Positions 37,072 through 48,200 of a stretch of DNA of 64,000 bases are shown here, piece after piece. The stretch lies in NCBI RefSeq assembly GCF_963675165.1, contig NC_087378.1, positions 6,071,205-6,135,204 on the forward strand, given 5' to 3'. Positions within the stretch are counted from its first letter, which is position 1. The number at the start of each line of letters is the position of its first letter. The notes under the pieces were generated by a model. That model saw only the letters and a list, made by a program, of their open reading frames with translations, was not told the origin of the DNA and ran no database searches. The position numbers and the translations under genes are program-made. Source of the DNA: Halichondria panicea. Its lineage: Eukaryota > Porifera > Demospongiae > Suberitida > Halichondriidae.

Positions 37072-37079
37072 TTTTTATA
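37072..37079 (-). promoter_or_regulatory. TATA box of ankyrin gene B2
   Basis: TATAAAAA on the minus strand, 62-69 bp upstream of the ATG at 37,010, followed upstream by about 20 bp shared with the A1 and B1 promoters. Confidence 0.6.
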
Positions 37080-37080
37080 A

Positions 37081-39289
37081 TTGCAGTGGTCAGGAAGTAC
37101 AATGTACAGCAATAATTTTGTGCATGCGCAAGCAGTCAGAGCTCTGCCATTAGGCACCTTCGATGTTCCACTGTTCTGCAGGCTGTACAGAGACACTGCA
37201 AGAAGTGGCCTAGGAACACTCCCATCGCCCTCTCACCTTCCCTACACTGCTTTTCCAAAAAAATTCTATTCTCCGAGAAAACTTGTCCTATATACCGCCC
37301 ATGCACTAACACACACAGTAAAATCTGATTGGGGTGAGTTGTTTGCAGAAGCTCTATTGCTTATAATAATTATTGTATTACTCATGCTAAAATGTGGTAT
37401 GCAAATGATTTTGGAGTGATCAGGGCATCCAATCGTGATTTACAATTATCATTAATTGTCTTTTTAGGATGTGAAGCAAAAAGCTCGTAAGAAAAGGTGC
37501 AAGTCCTCCTCAACCAGATCCCACTCTCTCTCAACAAAACAAAAGCATCTAGGAAGATATGAATTCAACAATATCAGCCATAAGACACATAGTAACCTCA
37601 CCTCATATTAAATATACATGTACGTGTTTATTTTTGCTTGTGGGTATACACTGTTGTTCATTCTCTCTGCAACCACTATATACACATTCCTTAGAGTACA
37701 GTATACACTTATGATTAGTGTCAAGACTCACAAAGGGAGTTCAGTAAGATAATAAAATTTTTGTCGTCGGTTTACATGTAGATCTTGAATGCTCAAATAT
37801 CAATGTGGCCTCAAATTTACGCCGCAATGAAGGGCCTGTAATCGAGGTTAAGATTAGTAAGTAGAATTGAGCCGTATGATGTAATGGGTTTCCAATCCCT
37901 TTCCTTTACTATCTATGGTGTTCTCTATAAGCTTTTACATTCTCACCTTTGACCTCAAAGGAGTTCTATAAAGGTCTATAGTTATCACATGACTGAAGGC
38001 GTCAAGATGATGTGTGTCGAACCGCCTCTGTATGATGATTATGTATTCAGGGGGGAACACGCCCCTCCTGAGATACAAGAGTGATAATATTATTGTCCGT
38101 GTAGACTGGTTTATGCAAAGAGGCTCATAGAGACGCTCGAATGCACATGATTGAGGAGCGAATGGATGCAAATGATAGCCTGCATCTAAGCCATCCCATT
38201 ACAGCTGGGTAGGGATTCTGTTTCTTTGATGCTATCTGTCATTTGATGCTATCTGTCATTAGAAGGTTACTTCTTCCTCGCCCGTTCCTCCCCAGGTTGA
38301 GAGGACTAGGGGTATGAAGACTCCCTGCTCGATCTCTCTGACCCTGTGTTCGTATTCTTCTTTTTAACTTGCTCGTGTCTCCTGTAGGCATATCCTGAAC
38401 GGTTACTAGCTTTAGGGTAAATGTAGAAGACCCTTAGGCCAATGTTAATCAATGTCTTACCTCCCTCCTCAAATTTCACTGCCTCATCAAAAAACTCATT
38501 ATTATGACATCACTCCATTATTTTCATTAGCCACACCTACTTGTGGGTGTGTCACATGATAAAGATTAAAGCATAGATTAGGTAAGATTTTCCTTTTTTA
38601 TATTTGTGGTTTTATTGTATATCCAGTGTGGTTATTTTAATTAACAGGAAATGGGGTCTTACAAGTGATGTCACAACTAGTGTTCAAGCTGGCGCTGTGC
38701 TAATGCCTCTCGCCATGTTTTTGCTTTCGCTCAAAAGTATTAGAGTGTTATCTATAATGAATTTTATATTAAAGTTAGCTTATCTATATAAAGTCACTGA
38801 GAAGAAAAGACTTATTTACATGCATCTATTGTAAGTTATTATTTTTTGTATTATGTGGCTTACCAGGACATCAAGAAAGAAGAAAATTGATTCTTCCAGG
38901 ATCTGTAGTTCAGTGTATATAATATCTAAGAAGAAAAGACCTGTGTACATGCATATTGTTATCTATATTGTTATATGGTAGTGTTTTGTGGCTTACCAGG
39001 CCCTCAAGACAAAGATGATTCTGCCAGGAGGATCTGGATCTGGATCTTGGATATTATTTTCTCACACATGGGGAATGAGCGCGCATGCGCATTACATCCA
39101 CAGGAATAATTAAAGGGTGTGTCCAAAGAGATCAATTTTACAAATGGCTACTGTACTGCTAGCTAGCTGTTTTAACAGATATTTTCTGAGTATTGTAGCT
39201 AACAAAAAGCTAGCGCTTTAGTGCAAGGCTAACTCATATGTTGAATAGAAAGTTTGTGCGGACAGATGATGCTATGAAAGATTCTGAAG
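37081..39289. other. Intergenic DNA after copy B
   Basis: No recognised gene; short hydrophobic open frames near 37,081-37,419 and 38,604-38,834 have no domain features. A single element end (TTTCCAATCCCTTTCC) lies near 37,886, and a half hairpin (GGCCTGTAATCGAGGTTA) near 37,838. Confidence 0.4.
38780..39050. repeat. Direct repeat, two units of about 130 bp
   Basis: AGAAGAAAAGACTTATTTAC..GTGGCTTACCAGGACATCAAGA is followed by AGAAGAAAAGACCTGTGTAC..GTGGCTTACCAGGCCCTCAAGA. Both units end with a GATTCTTCC/GATTCTGCC AGGATCTG stretch. Confidence 0.7.
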
Positions 39290-39540
39290 AGACTGCAACA
39301 GCCTTCAATGTGAGTCAAACTAGCCATAACTCGAGAAAGAAGCTTTAGTTTGCTAATCCACGAATCAAAATCCAAGAGAACGTGGCTAGAAGCCTATAGA
39401 AGCTGTTAGTTTTCGTCGCATTGTAACCGTTGAGCAGTTATAGCTGGAATACACACACACACACACAGACAGACACACACACAGTCAGCTTTACCGTATC
39501 CCTCGTGCGGCTACGCCTCGAGGCATAATAATGAATAATG
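39290..39540 (-). mobile_element. Partial reverse copy of the ATGCCTCGGTG element
   Basis: It contains a CA run, then CGAGGCATAATAATG at 39,527-39,541, the reverse of the start of the elements at 13,136 and 50,645. It has lost one end. Confidence 0.5.
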
Positions 39541-39616
39541 ATAACCTCCCTCCCTCACTAGTGGTAAGGTGATTTCCAAACCAGAAACAAGACATTGACG
39601 AACACTGGCCTTACAT

Positions 39617-39661
39617 TAGCCTCGACTAGCCGTTCGTTACGAACGGCTGGTCTCGAGGCTA
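39617..39661. mobile_element. 45-bp hairpin element with target duplication
   Basis: TAGCCTCGACTAGCCG, centre TTCGTTACGAA, CGGCTGGTCTCGAGGCTA. The flanks GCCTTACAT (39,608-39,616) and CCCTTACAT (39,662-39,670) match at 8 of 9 bases. Confidence 0.85.
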
Positions 39662-39726
39662 CCCTTACATTAAAAAATGCATCTTAGTGGTTGTTCCGGA
39701 AACCTTGTGCACGAATATCGGGTTGT

Positions 39727-40782
39727 TATGGGAGGTGATCACCGCCAAAATTAGCAGTAAAAAAATGATGCTGTTTTTTTACAGAGGTGTCTTTTAAAAA
39801 ATGATGCTGTTTTTTTACAGAGGGTTTTAAAAAATGGTGCTGTTTTAAAATAATGCTGTTTTTTTTACAGATGGTTTTAAAAAAATGGTACTGTTTTTTT
39901 TTACAGAGGTGTTTTAAAAAATGATGCTGTTTTTTTACAGAGGTGTGTTTTTAAAAATGATGCTGTTTTTTTACAGAGGGTTTTAAAAAAATGGTGTTGT
40001 TTTAAAATGATGCTGTTTTTTTTACAGAGGGTTTTAAAATGATGCTGTTTTTTTACAGAGCCGGTTTTAAAAAATGGTGCTGTTTTTTTACAGTAAAAAA
40101 TTGTGACACTGTACATGCACTGAGTGAGATCTTCTTTCTTACCTCCACTTTTAAGCACAGGTGGAGGCAAAAAAGAAGGACATTCTCCCACATGGCTTTG
40201 CTAAGAGAGCTAGAGATGGAAGACAAAGACACCCTCCACCTCAGGATTGCTCCAATTAAAGAGTTTGTTCATCTCCAACTTTAAGGCACTTTGGGTTTGG
40301 GAAGCAGACGTAGAGCTAGAGCTAGTCGGCATAGACGGCACCGCCAAGGCACTTGAGCTTGACCTACCCTCCCCCTTGCTCTTGCACTCGAGTCTGTCAA
40401 AAGTCTTTAGCAGCAGCTTTGTGCTTTCAACTACCTGCTGCCTGAGGTCGAGGGTGTTATTGTCTTCCATCTCTAGCTCTCTTAGCAAAGCCATGTGGAG
40501 AATGTCCTTCTTTTTTGCCTCCACATGGTGGAGGCAAGAAAGAAGATCTCACTCAGTGCATGTACAGTGTCTGCCCATCGTTGTTGCTCTGGTTCTGCAT
40601 TGCTCTCTGAAATACAACAAACTCTCTACAAAATAGATCTACACCTCTCTGCAAAAAGGAACATAAAACCCTCTAAAAAAAAACAGCATCATTTTAAAAC
40701 AGCACCATTTTTTTAAAACCCCCTGTAAAAAAAACAGCATCATTTTTTTTACTGCTAATTTTGGCGGTGATCACCTCCCATA
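39727..40782. mobile_element. Foldback element with poly-T/CAGAGG minisatellite arm
   Basis: The ends TATGGGAGGTGATCACCGCC.. and ..GGCGGTGATCACCTCCCATA are inverted copies of about 53 bp. The left arm is a tandem array of units of about 30 bp (ATGATGCTGTTTTTTTACAG) to about 40,095; the right arm keeps only two or three units. Nested inside, 40,120-40,240 is repeated in reverse at 40,445-40,575. The central part (minus strand, 40,210-40,524) has an open frame of 104 codons, with LLRELEMEDNNTLDLRQQVV and a Ser-rich stretch. It could be a captured coiled-coil tail or chance. No transposase was seen. Confidence 0.8.
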
Positions 40783-41179
40783 GTACGTTGGTGTTCACTG
40801 ATCTGGCAGAAAAGAGCTCTCCAGTGAAGGGCCGGCTGGTTGTTCACCTAACCGTTATAAAGGCGAAAACTCGACCTGGGAAGCTGTACTGTTCATAATC
40901 CTTTTTACTATACTTTTAGACACACCACAGGCCCACGACTTCATATTAGTGTCCAGCCTGTGGCTCTTCCATGTTTCGTGGGACCCACTGTCTTCCACGC
41001 CGCGGTTAAACATGGACTTGGTCACGTGGGTAAGGTGGGGCCCAGAAATTGAAACCTGGGGGGATCCGATCAAAGAAGAAACTTCCTGTGCCAAACAAAC
41101 CCCCTTCTCAGGGAACACAAACCCCTCCCGTACTGTCCAAGAAAAGGATTTTCAGGCAATGAACGTGGCTCAACCCAAG

Positions 41180-44100
41180 ATGACGGAAGGCACATGCATA
41201 CGGTTTGTGTTGCAACTTATGTGAGAATTGGTCCCACTCGTTGTGCGCTGGTCTCTCAGAAGAAGAAGCCTATACTGCTCCATTTCGCTGCCATAATTCA
41301 GCCCGTCCATCTATCAGTAGTGCTCTCGTCAATCCACTTGTGTCTGCAATCGAGCAATTGTCAGATAAGATATCGCTCATGGAGGCCACCCAAGGGGAGG
41401 GCGTAGTACACAAAGTTTGCCTGCCCTGATGACTCAGCAATTACTTTAACGCTCCCCCATGAAGATGGCTCATCTGGAAAAGTGTAAAATTATGGGTAAA
41501 AGGAAATGGTGGTTTACCATTCTAGCTCCTCCAGAGATCCTCTCCGTGGTCGAGAACAAGTGGGACTCCCTGGATTGCCCTCCACATTGGCGGCTGCTCT
41601 CTAAGCATTCAGATCTGGCACCCGTTCACCCTCCCCTGAGAGGGGTACTGTGACTCCAGTGTCCCCCCCCCCCCCCCCAGAACAGGATACCATGCCTCCC
41701 CCAGAGCAGGTTGCCCCCTCTGAGGTCCCCAGTGAAAGGGCTATAGATCTATCTGTACTCCAGTCCTCCTCCGCTGATAACCCAGAGATTCCCCGGTCTG
41801 CCATCCCACCCGGAAAACTACCTTTTTTAGAAAGGCCCCCCCTCCCCTTCACGGAGCTAGAGAGAATGGATTAACCCCCCCTCACAACGCACCCTCCACA
41901 CAATTGAACTCTATTCTGGAATTGGCTGTTTATAATATAAGAGGCTTCAAATCAAACACTGATTATATGCTTAACAATCATGACATATTTGCTACTTCTG
42001 AGCACTGGCTCCATGCTTACTACCTCTCCTCCCTGTCAACAGATTTCTCATGCATCTCATCCTCTTCACCTATCCCGGAGGACCTGGTATGATGTCGCCC
42101 TCATTATCTAAGAGGGCAGGGAGGAGTCGCCATCCTCTACAAAATTCAGTTAAGTTTGATACCTCTCAATCGCACCGTATAGTAGGGATGCGGCTGCATA
42201 CCCAACCTCTCCCTATTTGTTTCCTTGGACCCTCTAGGTTAGGTTGCACTGATGAATTTAAGGAATGCCTTGATCACCTAGACTTGCTTATAGGTTTTGA
42301 TAACGAGGTCATTATCCTGGTGGACATAAATGCAGACCCTGGTGTCTATGAACCTCCTAACAAACAAGACAGGATACTTCGCCGATACTTCTCCGCTACC
42401 TTGCTCGGTGGAACTTCGTTTCTGTGCATCTGCACCTCGGCTCTCCACAAAACACTCACACATACGTCTGTGAGGCCATATCTACCATAGACCATATCCT
42501 CTGCCACAATCGCTTCCTGGACGCCTTGGATGAATCGCCTCTAAACACTTCTGACCACCTCCCTCTCTCAGCTAAGGTACCCTGGCAACACTGCCCATCG
42601 TAAACCGGTCCTCTGCTGGTGGCTCAGTTGTTCGGGCAAACTGGTCCAAGCTGTCCCGTTCTGAGTTGAAAGAGAGATACACAGCACCACTCGAGTTTGC
42701 TGTCAGTAAGTTGTCCTCTCCAACTGTACTAGACTCCAACCTGACAAATTTAAGGAAAGAAACATCAAGCAGAGCAAGAAAATATGCAAAACACATTCTC
42801 CCTGGCTGGTCTGCTGCACTCAAATCAGCTCACTTGGATTTAGAACTGACATTCTGTCGCTGGAAATCAGCTGGCAAGCCGCAGTCCCCAACAAACACAA
42901 ATCAAAGAAGTGCTTATTTAGAAAACTGCTCTGCGCATCATCAATCCATCAAAGAAGATTACCTCCTCAATTTCAACAAGGACTCAAAAAAGCTTTTCAG
43001 AGATATCAAAAGATTCTATGGCTCATCTTCATCTTCTAGTCCTGGTAGGATTGTATTTAGGGGCACCTCATACTCTGGTGATACCCTCCTGGATGGCTGG
43101 GCAAACTACTTCGAATCTCTTGGCACCCCCGGGCACAGCAGGCTGTTTGATAATCGTAATAATGATAAAGTAATGGGTAGCTTTCGTGCTCTTCTTGAAA
43201 CCTCCCGTGGTGGTAACATCGTGTTCACACCACTGGACATAGCCACGGCAACAAGAGAGACAAGGCCCCAGGCATTGAATCAGAACACCTATGTTTCTCT
43301 GGACCCCTAGTCCAACAAGAACTTTGTAAAATCTTTAATGCAATGCTTGCCTCCTGCCATATCCCAGAGTTGTTCACCCTAGGATTCGTCACGGCGATCC
43401 CTAAAGGGGCTGACAAAGACCTTCAGAACCCATCCAACTGCAGAGGAATCTCACTCATATCGAATGTCGGGAAACTGTTGGAGAAACTTATATTAGACAA
43501 GTTGTCAGATGATGGTATTGAGGAATCCCCTTCAGGGGGGATTCGAAGCAGGCTATAGCTCGATTTATACTGCATTCATTTTCCAAGAAGCTGTACAATC
43601 TCTCCGTGACATTGGCAATAAGGCATTCTTGGACGTAAAGAAGGCCTTTGACACTGTTTAGCGTGAGGGCCTGTTTGTTAAACTACACGATAAAGGCATT
43701 CATCCGAGAATCTGGCACCTTCTGGTCAACTTGTACACTCGCTGCTTCCTTCTAAAGGGTGAGCGGTCTCGTGTCAAACAGGGTGTTCGGCAGGGTGCAA
43801 TCCTGTCCCCACTGCTCTACTCAGTCTATGTTGACGAGCTTCTGGTTCTACTTGATGAAAGCTGCCTAGGTGCTACGGTCGGCTCGGTTCACTGTCCCTC
43901 TCCAATGTATGCAGACGATCTATCTCTCATAGCGGAGACCCCTGACAAGCTGCAATCTCTACTGGACATTGTTTCAGAGTATGCTAGTGCTTGGAGATAT
44001 GAAATTAACTCATCAAAATCTGCTATCTTAATCCGTGGGGAATCAGCAAAATCTCGCTCCTCTGGTCGCCTAACTCGATTTTTTTCGGTATGCTCTGAGA

Positions 44101-44780
44101 CAATACATGAGGCGGACAGCTACTCCCACTTAGGAATCTTGCGCCTAGTTTCAACCTCTGGCTCGATCAGAATCTCAAATCGCTGCTCTGCAGGGAGGAG
44201 TGCCTTGAATTCGGTGGTGCAAGGTTTGGCCGCCTTCATCCCCACAAACTGTACTCACCTCTCTGCCTCCCTATACGGGTCAGAGCTTTAGTCCCTCACA
44301 AAAACTGACCTAATAATGTTAGAAAGAACACACAGAACAATCCTACGTACAATTCAGGGCCTCCCTACCAGATGTCCCTCGCTAGCCTTATTGGCTCATT
44401 GGGGATCTCCTCTCTGGTATAGACTGTAGGCAACTTTGCTTTGTCAACTCTATTGCATGCATGTCAACAGACGACCTTCCTAAGAGAATACTGAAGCAAA
44501 GGCTGCTCCTGGACACCTCGATTCCAGGCCGCGAAGAGAAAGGCTAGGTCCTCCCTAGCCTCAACCCATGCATTCTTTCATATGGGAAAAGTAAAGACCC
44601 TTTCAAAGCAGCAGTGAAAAAGTCCTTCCTCATTGGACAGTAGCTATATGTCAATCTGGTGGACTCCTGCTCTCAAGTCCAGATATCATCTCATCTTGGG
44701 AAGCCCTCCCAGTTATGGTCGTACTCACTGAAAGACCCTCTAACTTCAGAATTAGACTTCTCACAGGCTGTGACCGCCTT
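41180..44780 (+). mobile_element. Decayed non-LTR retrotransposon (LINE, CR1/L2-like)
   Basis: Remnants lie in the right order. First is a PHD-like zinc finger, CCNLCENWSHSLCAGLS (about 41,190-41,320), followed by KRKWWFTI (about 41,490) and a proline-rich tail with a run of C, as in ORF1 of such elements. Next is an endonuclease start, LAVYNIRGFKSN (about 41,920), with a catalytic-type VDINADPG (about 42,325). Then a reverse transcriptase, ending with FVTAIPKG, NCRGISLISNVGKLLEK, VKKAFDTV, RQGAILSPLLYSVYVDEL and the YADD motif at 43,908-43,919. Many frameshifts and an in-frame TAG at 43,659-43,661 (where Trp is usual) show that it is dead. No terminal repeats; the ends are approximate. Host element, not a virus. 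Confidence 0.85.
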
Positions 44781-45299
44781 GAACAAGAATATCTAAACTT
44801 TAGACACTTTTTATTTTTATAATATTTTTTGAGCACAAAGCACTAACAATTAAACAGTAAACCTGTATATACAAGTAACACAAGTAGTAAAAGTAATGCT
44901 ACATTGTTGTACATGTACAATTAGAACTGAGTTAGGTTAATACAATGCCCTACTCCTCCACCCTGTCCTGGCTACGCTGCCGCCTAAATTAAGATCAGCA
45001 ATCCAGTGCATTTGAGTCGTGGGGCCCGCTCAAGCACTGGTCAAGCCAACTCCAAATCATCTGAACTCAGCATCCACATAGTAATCATTTTTCCCTTATT
45101 TTTCCTTTTATTTTGTCTAGCGTATCTCACCGAAGTATTATTGCACACAAAATAGAAAAGTCAATTATGACGTCATAATTAAGAGGCGTGGCTTCCAGTT
45201 AAATTTCGGCGCTGCGCGGCTGATAAGTTTTACCCCTCTTCCAAAAAATCCTGGCTACGCTCGCGCTCCTCATATTAATAGTAAATTTAGCAAGCTCAA
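44781..45299. other. Region upstream of the giant gene
   Basis: Unique A+T-rich sequence; the promoter of the giant gene should lie here, but I see no clear TATA box. Confidence 0.35.
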
Positions 45300-48200
45300 A
45301 TGGAATTCGAAGTGGAAGGTTAGCCGGTATGCAGTTTTATTTACAGCACATACTATACTCAAGCACTAGAGTTTAAGTTGTTGTTAATGATTAATTAATG
45401 TTGTGTACGTGTGTTGTCCGCATGTATAGATACAGAGCTTTCAAAGGCTGATCTGAAGGTTATATATAATGAAGTATATAATGAAAGAGCTGAGTGGAAA
45501 TTTATTGGCCTTGAGCTTAATCTCACTTCGGGAGACATTGATGCTATTGAACGGAGGCCGTCTCACAATCGTGACATTGACAAAGATCGACTCATGGAAG
45601 TTCTGCAAATTTGGCTCAGTAAAGAGAGAGCAACATGGAGACAACTGATTAGGGCCCTTCGCTCTCAAACTGTTGACAAAGAAAAAAAAGCTCGGACACT
45701 GGAGGAAAAGTATTGTCCACAAGGTAGGCCACCCACTTTAGGTTACATACTGTGTGTCTTATTTATAATGATATGCAGATGCACTCAAAACTGAGGAGGT
45801 AAAAGAGAGAACTGGAAGGAAACGAAAACGCAGTGTTGCCATGGAGCAGCAGTTGAGTAGTGATGTGAGAATCATTAGAAATGAGTATAAGGTCTTGCAA
45901 ACATGGACAAGATTATCACTAAAAAATAGAAAGACGCCTCCTTCAGAGCTGATTGCCCGTCTATCATCATATCGAGAGTATCCTGCTGCAATGAAGAAAG
46001 ATGATAAGTTGCTTGCTGATCGTTATAATGATCTCGAGAAAGCTGAGAATATCGACAAAATATTTATAATTGTGGCACCGTTCTGGTCATTCCTTGATTT
46101 TGACATTCTTGAGGACATCATCAACGCCTTTGGAATAGATGAAGATAAACTTAAGTTGAAGAATTATAAGCTTAAGCTCAAAGAGATTCTCAGTTCCTGG
46201 AAAGTTGAATCACTTCAAAGTCGTTGTCTGCATGTAGATGCTGATGATAATGATGACAAGGGGTGTCAAAGATTACTTTGCCTTAAAGTAGACACTCATA
46301 CAATGTCTACTTACCGATACGTAAAGGATACCATTGCAAATATTTTAGAAGTAGATATGTTTGCTTTGCGAGTGAAAACAGTTGAAGAGGGTTGTATCAA
46401 ATTGGTTTTCTGCTGTCCTAAACTGTCCATTATACATTTGCTTCCTCTATCGCAAAGTCGCAACGATCAGATAAAACAAATAATTCCTCGGATCCTTAAG
46501 ATGACGACAATGGATGATAAGACAGCGCTGGAATCAATCATTTTTCAGGTAACTATTTTGCATCATTTGAGTGTGTCTCTTGTGGGGGAAAGTACATATT
46601 TACGTGTCCTAAGCTGCTCAGCTTGTTTTAGACATTAAATTGAAAATTGAAAGCATAATCTATCTATATCAGTTTGTACTAACCTAATACGGGGTTTTCC
46701 CAGGGAATTTCTGCATTGGTTTATTATCTATGCATGGTGGGTAGATATAATAACTCAATAATTGGCCTGGACCTTATCATGTGACCTCAAATGACATCAA
46801 TGCACTGAATTTGCAGTCATTCTTGTACGCATGTCCAGTCCTCCAGTTATAGGTTGTAATTAGGGCTTTAGATTTTTCACGTATTTCACTCATTTACATA
46901 TCCGCAAGAAAAGCCCAGATCTGGAAACTGACTGCACAGCTTGTTTATTACCCCGTGCTGCGTGTGCGTGTGCGTGTGCGTGCACGTGCGCGCACTGAAT
47001 GAAGGATTGGTATGTGTGTGACTGACACTGTCAGTTTGTGTGTGTGTGTGGACACAAAAGTGAGCTGTTTGAGCGAACTAGACACTTTCATAGACTGCTT
47101 TAACTTTTAATGAGACAGTGGGTGAAAAATATTAGGCCGTATAGCGTGAAATTTTCGAGGGGCTTAATTTTCGCGGATTTCATGGGTTAGAATTCTACAC
47201 GAAAATTAAGCCCACGAAAATTGTTCTTTAATAAGAATTACCTGCTATAGAACATGCAAAGATTTAAAGGCGTGGCTTCCGGTAAGCAGTCATTCCGCGA
47301 ACATTGTGCAACAAAATGGCTTTTAGAGGCCAATCCGCGAAATATATAAGTGCCTCGAAAATTTCGCACTATACGGTAGTTCAAAAAGCGAAAAAAAACA
47401 CTGTTTTGTTGTTTTATAGATTCACGATTATTCCCCCATAATGTTAAGGTCATTGCGGTAAAAGTTATCGTATCAGTTCATCCAGTGCAATATATGGCAT
47501 GTTGCACGAGGGCGCCTGCAATAACTAACTTATTGCCCAATGACGACTCGTCTGACTGGTCATATAAGGTGTTTTGAAGGAATTTAGTGTATTCGTTAGT
47601 TTGTTGAATTCCATAGTAAATTTTTAGGTTTTCTTATACCATAAAAGTAGTAGCCTATAAAAGGGACCAAATGAAGGTGGGATGGTGGGGCATAAGTCCC
47701 AACTGGATATCTCTTATGGTTACGGTCAACGGTTTACTCATTAATTATTCATGAGCTAGATCTAGTGATCTTTTCCAGCTAGAATGAGCTGGAAGTCCAG
47801 CTGAAACGCAGTAGTCATTTCATGGCTCGAATAGACATTTTTACTATAAAGCTTAGGGTACAGTCTACTGTAGCTTCACTATATGCAGGGTGGGTCGAAG
47901 AGATATTTCGAAAAAAGGCTACTGAAAGCTCACAAGAGGCTGTTTTCCTTGGCTCTGGCCGCCATTTTAAGTGGAGTTAAGTCTACATATTATTATTTTG
48001 TGAGAGTTTGTTGGCCTGGAAAGAAAAAAACGCTTCGACCCGCCCTCCAGAATGGTAAGAAGCATCATATAAGAGCAAGAACACAGAGCTAGAAGTGTTT
48101 TTAGAAGTTTAAATGACTACTAGTTTTGTGTTGTTTCTAGTAACTTAATGATCGCTCAGAGCTTCCACTGGAAAATGTTTTGAAGATTGATACTTGTCAT

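Larger units (their letters stand above)
24050..37080. repeat. Segmental duplication, copy B
   Basis: This is the second copy of the block at 1-12,664, in the same orientation about 24 kb downstream. It carries the second pair of ankyrin genes. It contains about 577 bp (30,501-31,077) absent from copy A. The interior (24,200-34,160) shows no recognised gene. Tandem gene 1 of A matches gene 1 of B best, and gene 2 matches gene 2, so the tandem pair existed before the block was copied. Confidence 0.95.

Noticed and set aside
39758-40095. CRISPR-like or regulatory direct repeats
   Set aside because: The T-rich 30-bp units are a contiguous minisatellite arm of a foldback element, with no spacers and in a eukaryotic setting.
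40855-41118. 87-codon minus-strand open frame before the retrotransposon
   Set aside because: Part of it (ACGVSKSIVKR) matches a non-coding stretch of the element at 20,971-21,591, so it is repeat-derived.
46930-47050. GTGTGCGTGTGCG tract as a regulatory site
   Set aside because: Simple-sequence repeat inside intron 3; nothing ties it to regulation.
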